Counted from the first letter of the stretch, positions 23,942 to 33,905 are shown. The stretch is DNA of 46,631 nucleotides from an uncultured Erysipelotrichaceae bacterium (GCA_905201565.1 CAJKOS010000004.1:1-46631), one strand, 5' to 3'. The notes: generated by a model from the sequence alone, not told the origin. Numbers and translations: made by a program.

Positions 23942-26900
23942 TTACTCGCCCTCCTCATTTTCTCCTTCGCTGCCATCGTCGAATCCGACAATCGCTGCAT
24001 CCGGAGCATCTTCTTCAATGCCATCAGTAATTGTCATACCAGCAGTATCTGCTTCCGTGACAACTGTCTGACGGGACATATCAATGGTCGTGACTTCTTT
24101 GAGTTCTTCCTGTTCCATCTGCTTGAGATCCATCTCATTGCCATCATCGTCCATCATGCGCACATCCAGTGCGAGTGCCTGCAATTCGTGGACCATGACA
24201 CGGAAGGATTCAGGAATACCAGGTTCAGGCAGATCCTGTCCTTTGACAATTGCTTCATAAGTCTTTGTACGACCCATGATGTCATCGGACTTGACTGTCA
24301 GGATTTCCTGCAGGACATGAGAAGCACCATATGCTTCAAGTGCCCAGACTTCCATTTCACCAAATCTCTGACCACCATTCTGTGCCTTACCACCGAGCGG
24401 CTGCTGGGTGACAAGGGAATATGGACCGGTTGCACGGGCATGGAGCTTATCGTCGACCATGTGTGCAAGTTTGATCATATACATGACACCGACAGAGATA
24501 CGTTCGTCGTACGCTTCACCTGTCTGTCCATCATAGAGTACATATTTGCCATCCGGGGAAACTTCTGCTTCCTTCATGATGTCGCGAAGATCTTCATTGG
24601 AAACACCATCGAAGACAGGTGTAGCAAACTTGACGTTGAGCTTGCGGGCAGCCATACCAAGATGGAGCTCGAGCACCTGACCGATGTTCATACGGGAAGG
24701 AACGCCGAATGGGTTGAGCATGATGTCAATTGGTGTACCATCCGCAAGATATGGCATATCTTCAACCGGGTTGATACGGGAGATGACACCCTTGTTACCA
24801 TGGCGGCCAGCCATCTTGTCACCTTCAGAAATCTTACGTTTCTGAACGATGTATACCTTGACAACTTCGTTGACACCAGGTGCCAGTTCATGGTCATCCT
24901 TTCTCTTGAAGACGCGGACACTGTGGACAATACCTGCACCACCGTGTGGAACCTTCAGGGAGTTGTCGCGGACTTCACGGCTCTTTTCACCAAAGATGGC
25001 AAGCAGCAGCTTCTCTTCTGGAGAAACTTCGGACTGACCCTTCGGTGTTACCTTACCGACGAGGATATCGCCTTCCTTAACCTCTGCACCGACCATGACA
25101 ATACCTCTGTTATCGAGGTTGCGGCATGCGGCTTCAGAGACATTTGGAATATCGCGGGTAATTTCTTCCGGACCGAGTTTTGTCTCACGGCATTCGATGT
25201 CATATTCTTCAATATGAACAGATGTGTAAACATCGTCATACTGCATCCTTTCGGACATGATGATCGCATCTTCATAGTTGTAACCATGCCATGTCATGAA
25301 GGCGACGAGCACATTCTGACCAAGGGCAAGTTCACCATTGAACATAGAAGGACCATCAGCGAGGATATCACCGCGTTCTACCCTTTCACCATCCCAGACA
25401 ATTGGCTTCTGGTTAAGGCATGTAGAAGCATTGGATCTTCTGTACTTTGTCAGCTCATAGGTATGTTCCTTACCATCGTCTTCAGCGACGACTACCTTAG
25501 TCGCATCAACATAGGTAACGGTACCTGGAGCTGTTGCAACACAGGCTGCACCGGAGTCACGGGCAATGGCATGTTCCATACCTGTTCCGACATATGCGCT
25601 GTGCGGGTTGAGAAGCGGAACTGCCTGACGCTGCATGTTGGCACCCATGAGAGCTCGTGTACAGTCATCGTTTTCCAGGAATGGAACGCAGGCTGTCGCA
25701 ACAGAGACAATCTGACGTGGAGAGACGTCGGCATAGTCGATGTCTTCTTTTGGAACCATGACCGTTTCACCAGCAATACGGGCAACGATTCTGTCACCAT
25801 GGAGTTCGCCATCCTTGATTTCGTTTGCCTGGGCAATGACATGGTCATATTCTTCATCGGCTGGCATGTAGTGGATTTCATCCGTTACCACACCATTTAC
25901 AACCTTGCGGTATGGTGTTTCGATAAAGCCATATTCATTGACGCGGGCATAGGATGTGAGGTAAGAAATCAGACCGATGTTTGGACCTTCTGGTGTTTCG
26001 ATCGGACAGATTCTTCCATAGTGGGAGTTATGAATATCACGGACTTCAAAACTTGCGCGTTCACGTGTCAGACCACCAGGACCAAGGGCGGAAATACGTC
26101 TCTTGTTGGAAAGCATAGCGAGAGGGTTTTCCTGATCCATGAACTGGGAGAGCTGGGAAGAGGAGAAGAATTCCTTGATCGCAGCTGTCAGAGGTCTGAT
26201 GTTTGTGAGCTGTTTTGGTGTCAGTGTGGCAATTTCAGAAATGGACATTCTTTCCTTGACCACTCTTTCCATACGGGAAAGACCGATTCTGAACTGGTTC
26301 TGAATCAGTTCACCGACTGTACGGATACGGCGGTTGGAAAGCATATCAATATCGTCCTGTGTGCCGATACCATCGAACATTGTCAGTTCATAGTTGTACA
26401 GAGCATACATGTCAGACATTGTGATGGTGTGCTTTTCGTTGAGCGGATCAATACCGATCAGCTTGACTGGATGACCATCATCAGCCTTGACATAGACTTC
26501 CTGTACGCATGCACCGATGAGCCAGATGGAAACTTCTTCTCCATTCATGACCTTCTTTTCGATATATGTCTTATTGCCAACAGTAAGACGGGCAACATCA
26601 CCATCCACAACATAGCGGTCAACGATCATTTCACCATCTTTGTCGAGGACATCTTCACCATTGCTTGTGATACGTCCTGCAACATAGAGGCGTGGTCCCA
26701 TATCGAGAACTGCATTGACGTTGTTGTTTGTGAGTTTAACCTCCTGTGCATAGATGCCGGAAATGACAGTGACTTCGCTGAATTCCTTAGCGATAGCTTC
26801 AACGTCCTGTGCCGTGAGGACTGTACCTTCTTCATAGGAGACACTTTCACCATCGAGGTCTGTCGCAAGGACTCTGCCGACGAGCGCATTCTTCCAGGAT

Positions 26901-28114
26901 GTCTTCATCACAGCATTGACCGGATGAGAGAATCTGTGGACAAATGGCAGGGCACGGCAGTTGATGCCCTTATTGATTTCATCGCGGAGGGCATTTCTTG
27001 CGTCTTTGTCAACAAGTGTGTCCTTGTTGAAAATGACATTGCCTTCTGCACCAATAAGGTCTTCAACGAGTTCATGACCTTCCATACGATCGAGGATGTT
27101 GAGCTTCTTTCTGACCTTGAAGCGGCCTGCCTTTGTCAGGTCATATCTTCTGTAGTCGAAGAACTTCGCATCCATGAGGTTCATGGAACCATCAATCGTT
27201 GCAATTTCATCTGCTCTCTGGTTTTCATAAACCGCAAGCAGAGCTTCATTTCTTGTATTTGTCTTATCGGCAGCGAGGGTGTTCTTCACTTCTTCATAGT
27301 TGCCAAAGACAGATGTGTACAGCAGCATGTAATCATTCTGCAGTTCACGTGTTTCTTCCGGCACAACTACATCTTCATGTACATCGAAGTGCATAGCCTT
27401 CAAGAACTTCTGCATAGCAGTTGTGTCAAAAGTGTCCTCGCCTTTTTCCGGATTCAAAGACATACCGATGGCTTTGAAGAGAATTGTGCTGAGAACCTTT
27501 CTTCTTCTGTCGATGGAAACATTGAGAATGCGGCCAAGCGCAGCCTTCTTGTCATCGCTCATGAATTCCAGCCATGTACCACGGCTTGGAATCAGTTCAC
27601 ATGTATAGGTATCCCTGTTTGTGCGGTCTTCGTGAAGCACATCAAAATAGGCACCTGGGGAGCGGACAATCTGGGAGACAATAACACGCTCTGCACCATT
27701 GATAATGAAGGTGCCGGTAGGGGTCATCAAAGGGAAATCACCAAGGAAGACCTCTTCCCATTTGGTCATGACTTCACCGGTTTCCGGGTCCATGACTTCC
27801 AGTTCCATCTTTGCCTTCAGCGGTGCACAATAGTTGACCTCACGGTACTTGCACTCACTGATGGAGTACTTCGGTTCACCGAACTCATAGTCCAGGAACT
27901 TCAGACGGATGTTGCCGGCAAAGTTGCTGATGGGGTAGATATCATCAAACACCTCCCGGATTCCTTCCTTCAGAAACCATTCGAAAGAGTTTGTCTGGAT
28001 CTCTGTCAGATCCGGGAGCGGAAGTCCGCTGCTGACTTTGGAATAGTCTCTGCGGGATGCTTTCTTGCCGTACTGCACAACGTGGTATGTTTCTTTATTT
28101 TCCATGTACGCCAT
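23942..28114 (-). CDS. rpoB: RNA polymerase beta subunit, with Asn at rifampicin position 526
   Basis: A 1390-residue catalytic subunit. The core blocks are normal: [80 protein letters not shown] and a C-terminal [11 protein letters not shown]. It is about 200 residues longer than Bacillus RpoB. The extra sequence lies mainly before the rifampicin pocket (about residues 415-560), plus an acidic tail. At residue 670 (codon 26105-26107) the residue aligned with E. coli His526 is Asn, a change known to lower rifampicin binding (seen in Spiroplasma). A promoter lies at 28190-28218, overlapping the end of the methyltransferase gene. Confidence 0.99.
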   Translation of the reverse strand: MAYMENKETYHVVQYGKKASRRDYSKVSSGLPLPDLTEIQTNSFEWFLKEGIREVFDDIYPISNFAGNIRLKFLDYEFGEPKYSISECKYREVNYCAPLKAKMELEVMDPETGEVMTKWEEVFLGDFPLMTPTGTFIINGAERVIVSQIVRSPGAYFDVLHEDRTNRDTYTCELIPSRGTWLEFMSDDKKAALGRILNVSIDRRRKVLSTILFKAIGMSLNPEKGEDTFDTTAMQKFLKAMHFDVHEDVVVPEETRELQNDYMLLYTSVFGNYEEVKNTLAADKTNTRNEALLAVYENQRADEIATIDGSMNLMDAKFFDYRRYDLTKAGRFKVRKKLNILDRMEGHELVEDLIGAEGNVIFNKDTLVDKDARNALRDEINKGINCRALPFVHRFSHPVNAVMKTSWKNALVGRVLATDLDGESVSYEEGTVLTAQDVEAIAKEFSEVTVISGIYAQEVKLTNNNVNAVLDMGPRLYVAGRITSNGEDVLDKDGEMIVDRYVVDGDVARLTVGNKTYIEKKVMNGEEVSIWLIGACVQEVYVKADDGHPVKLIGIDPLNEKHTITMSDMYALYNYELTMFDGIGTQDDIDMLSNRRIRTVGELIQNQFRIGLSRMERVVKERMSISEIATLTPKQLTNIRPLTAAIKEFFSSSQLSQFMDQENPLAMLSNKRRISALGPGGLTRERASFEVRDIHNSHYGRICPIETPEGPNIGLISYLTSYARVNEYGFIETPYRKVVNGVVTDEIHYMPADEEYDHVIAQANEIKDGELHGDRIVARIAGETVMVPKEDIDYADVSPRQIVSVATACVPFLENDDCTRALMGANMQRQAVPLLNPHSAYVGTGMEHAIARDSGAACVATAPGTVTYVDATKVVVAEDDGKEHTYELTKYRRSNASTCLNQKPIVWDGERVERGDILADGPSMFNGELALGQNVLVAFMTWHGYNYEDAIIMSERMQYDDVYTSVHIEEYDIECRETKLGPEEITRDIPNVSEAACRNLDNRGIVMVGAEVKEGDILVGKVTPKGQSEVSPEEKLLLAIFGEKSREVRDNSLKVPHGGAGIVHSVRVFKRKDDHELAPGVNEVVKVYIVQKRKISEGDKMAGRHGNKGVISRINPVEDMPYLADGTPIDIMLNPFGVPSRMNIGQVLELHLGMAARKLNVKFATPVFDGVSNEDLRDIMKEAEVSPDGKYVLYDGQTGEAYDERISVGVMYMIKLAHMVDDKLHARATGPYSLVTQQPLGGKAQNGGQRFGEMEVWALEAYGASHVLQEILTVKSDDIMGRTKTYEAIVKGQDLPEPGIPESFRVMVHELQALALDVRMMDDDGNEMDLKQMEQEELKEVTTIDMSRQTVVTEADTAGMTITDGIEEDAPDAAIVGFDDGSEGENEEGE

Positions 28115-28189
28115 CCTTTCTTACGCATCTCGTAACGCCAAAAAGGGTATAATTCACCCTATTTGATAACGATTATTAAGCAATTTATT

Positions 28190-28218
28190 ATATTACCATC
28201 ACACATTCAACCTGTCAA
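28190..28218 (-). promoter_or_regulatory. Promoter of rpoBC
   Basis: TTGACA (28213-28218) and TAATAT (28190-28195) are 17 bases apart on the minus strand. The -35 overlaps the last codons of the rsmC-like gene. It gives rpoBC transcription in addition to read-through from rplJL. Confidence 0.75.
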
Positions 28219-28806
28219 CTTTGTACAAAGGAGTACCCAATATCCTTTTTTCTTGTCAACTACCCTGCAATTTCCGAATATTTCTTCCAGTTTCCGCATG
28301 GCACTTTCCGAACCCTGCTGTTTCCGGATCACCGCAAGGAAGATACCATTATCATACAGATGATCAAAAGCATCTTCAAACATTTTGTATATCACTTTCT
28401 TGCCAGTCCGGATCGGGGGATTGGTAATCACCACATTGAACGAAGAAGAAACAGAGGCAAATCCATCAGAGACAAAGGCTTCAAGCTTCACACCGTTTTG
28501 CGCAGCGTTCAGCTCTGTCAGCTCTACGGCACGGGGATTGACATCCACACCTGTCACCATGCATTCAGGAAACTGCTTTGCAAGGACTACAGAAAGTGTG
28601 CCATAGCCACATCCCATATCAAGTACCTTGCCATTAAGTTCCATGTCGCATGCACATTCAAGAAGGAAGGCTGAACCTTCGTCAATACCGGTTTTGGAGA
28701 AGACGCCATTGTCTGTTGTGAATGTGTATAAATAGCCCGAAAACCGGAAAGAATGATCCTTCCGGTTTTCCTTCAGATTGCGATTGTCAGTGAAGTAATG
28801 GGTCAC
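28207..28806 (-). CDS. RsmC-type methyltransferase (YbxB-like)
   Basis: A 199-residue SAM-dependent methyltransferase of the RsmC/YbxB class, predicted to modify 16S rRNA guanine. It has FTTDNGVFSKTGID (about 30-43), the SAM loop VLDMGCGYGTLSV (about 60-72), VDVNPRAVELT, and the catalytic-site motif VITNPPIRTGK (NPPxR) near 125. The start is GTG at 28806 (reading M-THYFTDN), with AAGGATG upstream. This matches Bacillus YbxB, and a longer frame from 28860 would read through the rplL terminator. Its position between rplL and rpoB is conserved in Bacillota. Confidence 0.92.
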   Translation of the reverse strand: MTHYFTDNRNLKENRKDHSFRFSGYLYTFTTDNGVFSKTGIDEGSAFLLECACDMELNGKVLDMGCGYGTLSVVLAKQFPECMVTGVDVNPRAVELTELNAAQNGVKLEAFVSDGFASVSSSFNVVITNPPIRTGKKVIYKMFEDAFDHLYDNGIFLAVIRKQQGSESAMRKLEEIFGNCRVVDKKKGYWVLLCTKLTG

Positions 28807-28831
28807 TGTATCACATCCTTTCATAGGCTCG

Positions 28832-28857
28832 AAAAGCCGAAGATTAGTCCGGCTTTT
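28832..28857 (-). terminator. Attenuating terminator after rplL
   Basis: AAAAGCCG (28850-28857 read on minus) pairs with CGGCTTTT (28832-28839) around a 10-base loop, with a short T-run. It lies between rplL and the methyltransferase-rpoBC genes, where many bacteria partially terminate to lower rpoBC relative to ribosomal proteins. Confidence 0.75.
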
Positions 28858-28889
28858 CATTTGATTAAGAGTAAGTGTGCTGAAGTCAA

Positions 28890-29264
28890 TTATTTGAATT
28901 CAACAGTAGCACCAGCGTCTGTGAGAGCTGTCTTGATCTTTTCAGCTTCATCAGCAGGTACATCCTTCTTGATTTCGCTAGGAACGCCATCAACGAGCTT
29001 CTTAGCTTCAACAAGACCAAGACCTGTGATTTCACGAACAGCCTTGATGACAGCAACCTTCTTATCACCGAAGGATGTCATAACGACTGTAACGTTAGCT
29101 GGAGCAGCATCAGCAGCAGCTTCAGCAGGAGCAGCTGCAACAGCAACAGGAGCAGCAGCAGTTACGCCATACTTTTCTTCAATTGCCTTGACCAGTTCGT
29201 TGAGTTCAAGGATAGTAGCTTCATCGAGATATGCGAGAATATCTTCCTGTGTTAACTTTGCCAT
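28890..29264 (-). CDS. rplL: Ribosomal protein L7/L12
   Basis: A 124-residue acidic stalk protein that recruits elongation factors. The N-terminal dimer domain ([18 protein letters not shown]) is followed by an alanine-rich hinge (about 40-58) and a C-terminal domain with EKTxFDVxL-type residues replaced by [20 protein letters not shown], then [22 protein letters not shown] precedes the ATG. It follows rplJ by 21 bases and shares its leader-controlled transcript. Confidence 0.98.
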   Translation of the reverse strand: MAKLTQEDILAYLDEATILELNELVKAIEEKYGVTAAAPVAVAAAPAEAAADAAPANVTVVMTSFGDKKVAVIKAVREITGLGLVEAKKLVDGVPSEIKKDVPADEAEKIKTALTDAGATVEFK

Positions 29265-29285
29265 GGATAATTTTCCTCCTCTTCC

Positions 29286-29840
29286 TTAGGCAGCCGCTTC
29301 CTCAGCAGCTTCTTCTTTTCCTGCTTCTTCAGCAGGTGCAGCGGCACCATCTGTACCCTTATTGTCAGCAACAGCCTTGACAACACGGGCAAATCCGGAA
29401 ACCGGTGCAGTGAGCACGGAAAGCAGCATAGAGAGCATGCCTTCGCGGTTCGGCAGTGCAGCGAGTTCAGAAACCATCTTTTCATCGATGACTTTGCCTT
29501 CGACAATACCACCTTTGAGAACCAGAGCCTTGTGTGTCTTGGCAAACTTTGCCATCACACGGGCTGCAGCAGTCTCATCAGAGCCAAATACCAGTGCATT
29601 TGGACCTGTCAGGATATTCTTCAGATCACCACATTCTGCCTCATCAGCAGCCTTAGCTGCAAGAGTGTTCTTGTAGACCTTCATCTCAACACCCTCAGCA
29701 CGCAAGCTTCTGCGCAGCTCTGTAATTTCAGCTACGCTGAGACCGCGATACTCAGCAACTACGGTGGAAGAAGAATTCTTGAACTTGTCGGCGATTTCAC
29801 TGACAATGCCCTGCTTGGACTTCAATACATCCTGATTCAT
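29286..29840 (-). CDS. rplJ: Ribosomal protein L10
   Basis: A 184-residue base of the ribosomal stalk. It binds 23S rRNA and L7/L12 dimers. Its N terminus KQGIVSEIADKFKNSSSTVV and AEYRGLSVAEITELRRSLR are typical. The alanine-rich, acidic C-terminal tail (last 20 residues) is longer than in Bacillus. A good ribosome site (GAGGTGAAG) precedes the start at 29840. With L7/L12 it represses its own operon by binding the L10 leader located at 29858-29986. Confidence 0.98.
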   Translation of the reverse strand: MNQDVLKSKQGIVSEIADKFKNSSSTVVAEYRGLSVAEITELRRSLRAEGVEMKVYKNTLAAKAADEAECGDLKNILTGPNALVFGSDETAAARVMAKFAKTHKALVLKGGIVEGKVIDEKMVSELAALPNREGMLSMLLSVLTAPVSGFARVVKAVADNKGTDGAAAPAEEAGKEEAAEEAAA

Positions 29841-29857
29841 CTCTTCACCTCCATATT

Positions 29858-29986
29858 TCTGTTATCGCATACACATAAACAAAGTCCTCGCGGATACGCG
29901 AGGACTCAAAAAGTTCATTCGTCAACTTTTCTACCTCGGTAACATCATTAAGCAATCCGCCGTTACTGTCTGTGGTATTTGATAAC
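29858..29986 (-). ncRNA. L10 leader (autoregulatory 5' UTR of rplJL)
   Basis: On the minus strand the leader reads ACCACAGACAGTAACGGCGG and then TTACCGAGGTAGAAAAG, matching the kink-turn core of the Rfam L10 leader. A strong hairpin follows (GTCCTCGCG pairing with CGCGAGGAC at 29884-29905) that can act as a weak terminator. The L10-L7/L12 complex binds the core to reduce expression. Confidence 0.85.
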
Positions 29987-29992
29987 GCACTT

Positions 29993-30021
29993 ATCTTATG
30001 CATAACAGCAGTGGATGTCAA
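29993..30021 (-). promoter_or_regulatory. Promoter of rplJL
   Basis: TTGACA (30016-30021) and TAAGAT (29993-29998) are spaced by exactly 17 bases on the minus strand. Transcription would start near 29986, at the 5' edge of the L10 leader. Confidence 0.85.
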
Positions 30022-30102
30022 CATTTTTCTTTCATGTGCATTATTCCAATTACATCATGACATCCTTCATCTGACAGAGTCTACGGATGCAACCGGGAAT
30101 AG

Positions 30103-30597
30103 TCATTCATACCTGGGCGACTTTTCTCTTATCTCCTTAAATATTTCGTATTGTCGTCTGAGTTCATCTTCCTGCAATTTCAGTCCTTTAGCTTCCAGTA
30201 TACGCTCAATAGCCTGGTCGACCCCCAGTGTATGATAGGCTGGATATAATTTTCTCAATTCCTTTGGCTTCACGATTTTATACACTTGCTTTGAAGATAT
30301 GTTGTATGTATAGGCAAAATACCGATACAGATATCCTATCCAGTGCATTTCATCTCTGGAATATTTAACTGATCCGTACTTCGACGCCCCGTATTCCTCT
30401 TCAACCATTTCAACGATATCTTTTGCCTGTGTATTTGAGGCAATAATTGTTTCATCATCCAGCATTTTTGCAGTTTTACTATACATGAATCTGCGTATGA
30501 ATATCTCCGAACTGGTTTCTGCTAACCCTATGGATTGTTCAAAAACTTCCCCCTGTAAATCACACAACAGCAACCCAAGCCTATCTATTATTCTCAT
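30103..30597 (-). CDS. DUF3791-like protein, partner of the XRE-ADP-ribosyltransferase gene
   Basis: A 164-residue soluble protein. Its central part (YRYFAYTYNISSKQVYKIVK followed by LYPAYHTLGVDQAIERIL) resembles the DUF3791 pattern of a helical domain ending in an HTxG motif. DUF3791 genes usually sit beside DUF3990 ADP-ribosyltransferase-like toxins and are thought to be antitoxins. The N-terminal 60 residues are not recognised. The start at 30597 is chosen for the GAGG 8 bases upstream. It is 18 bases downstream of the XRE-DUF3990 gene in the same AT-rich operon. The antitoxin role is inferred. Confidence 0.65.
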   Translation of the reverse strand: MRIIDRLGLLLCDLQGEVFEQSIGLAETSSEIFIRRFMYSKTAKMLDDETIIASNTQAKDIVEMVEEEYGASKYGSVKYSRDEMHWIGYLYRYFAYTYNISSKQVYKIVKPKELRKLYPAYHTLGVDQAIERILEAKGLKLQEDELRRQYEIFKEIREKSPRYE

Positions 30598-30615
30598 TGT
30601 CATCACCTCATAGTT

Positions 30616-31470
30616 TCAAACAAGAATTTCATCTATATATTTCCCTTTACCTCTATATTGAATCCTTGCCAGTTTCACCTTATCTTCGCCAAGCTTGAAT
30701 TCTGACTTTCTGATTTCTTTGTAATAGTTTTTCTCATTATTTGAAAGATATGCACGTTCTACAATTTTCAATTGTGCTAACGAACGATCACTAACAAAAA
30801 CGTATTGTCTGCCAAGATTAGTTGCCGCAAGGCAATGTCTGCATTGTTCATCCGTTATTTCGCCACTGATGAAAGTATCTATAATTTTGAACATTCTGTT
30901 ATCAGCAATCGGTGCAACAACGTAATCACACTCTCTGGACTCTTTTGCCAATTCCTTAACGGCAGGATGTTGTTTGTACTCAGCCAGCCCACCCCGATAA
31001 TATGCAATTGTCAACATCCACTTTTGATCAACCGTGTATTCCTTCTTCATTAAGTTACAGCCATCAAAATCAAGGTAATAAACGGATGATCCTTCAAAAC
31101 CAGAAATGAACGAAACAGCCTGTGAATATGTCTCTCCGGTATAAAAGCCTTGCCCAAAATCATTGTTTTTTCTTCCGATATGTACATCCAATGATCCCAT
31201 TATCGAACTTTTGGCACCATGAAACAACAATTTATGATCTCTGGGAATCCGTTCTCTCCACAGCATCTCTTTCAACCTGTTTATTTGTATACTTTTTTCG
31301 AAAGCAAAACTATATACTCGCTCCATCAGCCAGGAAGACGGCTCTGTAACACATTGTTCATTTCTCGATATCGTCGCCTGCTCAACATGAATCAATTTAG
31401 CAAATTCTGATTGTGTATATCCTGCTATCTCTCTGATCGCCCTGAGATCTTCAGCAAAATGATAGTTCAT
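30616..31470 (-). CDS. XRE helix-turn-helix fused to a DUF3990 ADP-ribosyltransferase-like domain
   Basis: A 284-residue two-domain protein. Residues 5-60 form an XRE-type helix-turn-helix (IREIAGYTQSEFAKLIHVEQ). From residue 80 the DUF3990 domain begins with KLLFHGAKSSIMGSLD (H84-G85) and NNDFGQGFYTGETYSQAVSF (residues 102-121), a conserved pattern proposed to fold like ADP-ribosyltransferases. A toxin domain carrying its own DNA-binding domain would couple toxicity and operon control. The promoter holds a long palindrome (31482-31511), likely its operator. GAGGTGAG precedes the ATG. The gene is AT-rich and lies inside the ribosomal-protein cluster, which suggests transfer. The target of modification is unknown. 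Confidence 0.75.
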   Translation of the reverse strand: MNYHFAEDLRAIREIAGYTQSEFAKLIHVEQATISRNEQCVTEPSSWLMERVYSFAFEKSIQINRLKEMLWRERIPRDHKLLFHGAKSSIMGSLDVHIGRKNNDFGQGFYTGETYSQAVSFISGFEGSSVYYLDFDGCNLMKKEYTVDQKWMLTIAYYRGGLAEYKQHPAVKELAKESRECDYVVAPIADNRMFKIIDTFISGEITDEQCRHCLAATNLGRQYVFVSDRSLAQLKIVERAYLSNNEKNYYKEIRKSEFKLGEDKVKLARIQYRGKGKYIDEILV

Positions 31471-31481
31471 AAGCTCACCTC

Positions 31482-31519
31482 AACTTATTTATATAATATT
31501 ATAAATAAGTTTATGCCAA
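31482..31519 (-). promoter_or_regulatory. Promoter with 30-bp palindromic operator of the XRE-DUF3990 operon
   Basis: AACTTATTTATA (31482-31493) and TATAAATAAGTT (31500-31511) are perfect 12-bp inverted arms around TAATAT. On minus, TTGGCA (31514-31519) and TTATAT are 17 bases apart, so the palindrome fills the space from the -35 through the -10. This layout fits autorepression by the XRE domain. Confidence 0.75.
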
Positions 31520-31555
31520 GTTCATCAAATCATTTGTCGCTTCAATCCTTCATTT

Positions 31556-32773
31556 TTACTCTATGACTATCGACGAAGGAGAAGGCACCATACATTGCGC
31601 TGCTTTTTCTTTCAATACGCCACTTCCTGCATCTAGCGCATATATTTCAAAGCAGTTTTTATCCATCTCTGCAATAACCGCAATACGGCTGCCTTCACCC
31701 AGCTGGAAACCACGGATATCCTTTCCATCAAACCGATGCAGTGACACCTTCTGCAATGTGCCATTTTCTTTCACCTCAAATACCACAATAGAGGCTCCAT
31801 GGCAATATCTGTTAGAAGCATAGAGAAATCTTCCATCTTTTGAAATATGAATATCAGAAGGCATAGCAAGCGTTCTGTTTCCCATCGCAGATGTATTCAT
31901 CTCATCTTTGTCTGCATGCCGTTTTGTGTAATGCGGAATCCTCTGAACCGCTTCATATTCAGCATCCATTGTGCCAATTGTCTCTGTTTCTTCAAGTGAG
32001 TCATCTTCTCTATTCAACCTGTACACCGAAATACATGGATAGTTTTCGTTGAGTACATAGAGAATATCCATATATGGATGAAATACCGCATGACGTGGCG
32101 CAAAAGCAGGTTGCGATTTGTTGCGGGAAACTACTTTCAGCCTTCCTTCTTCATCCAGTTTAATCAGCTCAATTTCATCTGCACCTCTATTACATGCCAC
32201 AATATAATCATCTTTTGCAATAACACAATGGATATGACTTGTGGATTGCCCGCCACCATAACACCAGTAACCCTTCCCATCAAAAACATGGAGATCTTTC
32301 AGTTTTCCAATACTTCCATCCTGATTTCTTTCAAACAATGCAACAGAAGCATCATCAAAACCTCTTTCAAGTTTCCACTCTCCATCCACTTTTTCATAGT
32401 GGCATGTGACCGTGGAGTGTGACCCATGATTGGCGACAAGAATATATTGGCCATATGTTGAAACATAAGCAGGGCGTGAACCATAAGAAAGTGAATCGTT
32501 TATTTTCCGCAATGATCCATCTTCCTGTACGACACATGCTGTTACACCTCCACCGGTCCCGTTCATACCGCCAAAATCCTTCGTTTCATTAACGCAGTAA
32601 AGAAATGAACCATCTCCAGTAATCATAGATGCATTCTCACACCGAAGAACGTCTTTTACCTCCAGATTATCTTTGCCATCCCATACCAGGTGGAAAATCC
32701 CTTCTCCATTTCCGGTTATTGATCCCTGTGACTTTGGGGTACCAATCGTCCCTGCATAAATATGTGTCGTCAC
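31556..32773 (-). CDS. Lactonase-family seven-bladed beta-propeller (6-phosphogluconolactonase type)
   Basis: A 405-residue protein of the PF10282 lactonase family (Pgl/YbhE type). Propeller repeats are visible as GDGSFLYCVNE, YGQYILVANHGSHSTV, APRHAVFHPYMDILYVLNEN and PSDIHISKDGRFLYASNR. The RHAVFHP and NRxxxxI positions fit the family active-site region. The substrate may be 6-phosphogluconolactone or another lactone. The rest of the pentose phosphate pathway is not here to judge. It lacks a signal peptide, so it is cytoplasmic. Its start overlaps the upstream peptidase stop (ATGA, 32770-32773), so the two form a coupled operon. It lies within the insert between rplA and rplJ. Confidence 0.85.
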   Translation of the reverse strand: MTTHIYAGTIGTPKSQGSITGNGEGIFHLVWDGKDNLEVKDVLRCENASMITGDGSFLYCVNETKDFGGMNGTGGGVTACVVQEDGSLRKINDSLSYGSRPAYVSTYGQYILVANHGSHSTVTCHYEKVDGEWKLERGFDDASVALFERNQDGSIGKLKDLHVFDGKGYWCYGGGQSTSHIHCVIAKDDYIVACNRGADEIELIKLDEEGRLKVVSRNKSQPAFAPRHAVFHPYMDILYVLNENYPCISVYRLNREDDSLEETETIGTMDAEYEAVQRIPHYTKRHADKDEMNTSAMGNRTLAMPSDIHISKDGRFLYASNRYCHGASIVVFEVKENGTLQKVSLHRFDGKDIRGFQLGEGSRIAVIAEMDKNCFEIYALDAGSGVLKEKAAQCMVPSPSSIVIE

Positions 32774-33846
32774 TTTCCAATTACCTCAATATCATGCGGG
32801 TAGTGGTTTAATACTTCATATCCATCTTCTGTCACAAGCACCAGGTCTTCAATGCGTACACCAGCAATACCAGGATGGTAAATGCCAGGTTCGATAGAAT
32901 GGATGTAACCTGCTTTTTCCACCATATCATTGTTGGACGCAACATCTCCATATTCATGGTCTTCCAATCCAATGAAATGTCCTAAACGATGTGTGAAGTC
33001 TTCTCCATAACCGCCTTCACTAATGATGTCCCTTGCCTTTTTGTCCACATCGCCAATTCTTACACCCGTTCGTATCATTGCCGTACTTTCTTCATTGGCA
33101 CGTCTTACAAGGTTATAGACACGTTCAGCTTCAGCATCCGGATATTTCTTGTAGAAGAATGTACGTGTCATATCTGAGCAGTACCCATTGACCTTGCAGC
33201 CAACATCAAAGAGGACAATGTCACCTTCACATATTACCGTATCATCTGGTTCATGATGCGGATCAGCCGCATGATCACCAAAGGCAACAATCGGTGGAAA
33301 GGAATAGTCCTCAGCACCAAGTGACTGGTAGATGGCTAACATCTGGTCTGCCACTTCTTTTTCCGTTACTCCTTCATGGATCAGTCCTTTGAACTTTTCC
33401 ATGGCAAGATCATTGATATGACTGGATGCCCGCATCAGTTCCTGTTCTTTTCTGTCCTTGCCAGCACGGGCAAGATCCACAGCAAGTGAACCATTCACAA
33501 ACTTCTTTGTGGCACCTCTTTCCATCAAAGGCAGCAAATACCTTGCCGGAAGAATCTTGTCTACGCCAAGTACACCAGATGGGTCAATGTCTTTCATTAA
33601 AACAGACGCCACATCATCTGTATCACTGTAGTACACCACACGTACACCAAGATCTTCCTCAAACCGGAAAAGGCTATTCACATAGAGTACTGGTTCCTTT
33701 GTTTTGGACAACAAAAGTCCAAGAAATCTTTCTCCAGGAGAAAACTTCTTTCCTGTAAGATACAAAATGGCATAAGGATCACTGACAAGCATCATATCAG
33801 CTTCAAGCCCATCCATCACGCGTTCAACTCTTTGTTTTTCTAACAT
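32770..33846 (-). CDS. M24-family metallopeptidase (Xaa-Pro aminopeptidase type)
   Basis: A 358-residue cytoplasmic peptidase. An N-terminal creatinase-like domain (1-130) is followed by the pita-bread catalytic domain. The five metal ligands are present: Asp in VLFDVGCKVNG and SDMTRTFF, His in LGHFIGLEDHEYG, and Glu in SIEPGIYHPG and VRIEDLVLV. This fits Xaa-Pro dipeptidase/aminopeptidase activity. The start at 33846 (MLEKQRVERV) is preferred because GAGGTG lies just upstream. A TATAAT (33865-33870) gives the operon promoter. It shares an ATGA overlap with the downstream lactonase gene. Confidence 0.92.
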   Translation of the reverse strand: MLEKQRVERVMDGLEADMMLVSDPYAILYLTGKKFSPGERFLGLLLSKTKEPVLYVNSLFRFEEDLGVRVVYYSDTDDVASVLMKDIDPSGVLGVDKILPARYLLPLMERGATKKFVNGSLAVDLARAGKDRKEQELMRASSHINDLAMEKFKGLIHEGVTEKEVADQMLAIYQSLGAEDYSFPPIVAFGDHAADPHHEPDDTVICEGDIVLFDVGCKVNGYCSDMTRTFFYKKYPDAEAERVYNLVRRANEESTAMIRTGVRIGDVDKKARDIISEGGYGEDFTHRLGHFIGLEDHEYGDVASNNDMVEKAGYIHSIEPGIYHPGIAGVRIEDLVLVTEDGYEVLNHYPHDIEVIGK

Positions 33847-33874
33847 ACATATCACCTCTGTATCATTATACTCT

Positions 33875-33904
33875 CACAAAAAACAATGGACGCATATGCG
33901 CCCA
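33875..33904 (-). terminator. Terminator of the Rpn-type gene
   Basis: TGGGCGC and GCGTCCA (33898-33904 with 33887-33893, one G-U pair) flank ATAT. TTGTTTTTTG follows on the minus strand. It separates the broken nuclease gene from the M24-lactonase operon. Confidence 0.8.
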
Positions 33905-33905
33905 A

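Noticed and set aside
24188..28135. A plus-strand open frame of about 1315 codons opposite rpoB
   Set aside because: It is the mirror of rpoB codon bias. The implied protein is cysteine- and phenylalanine-rich without motifs and has no ribosome site.
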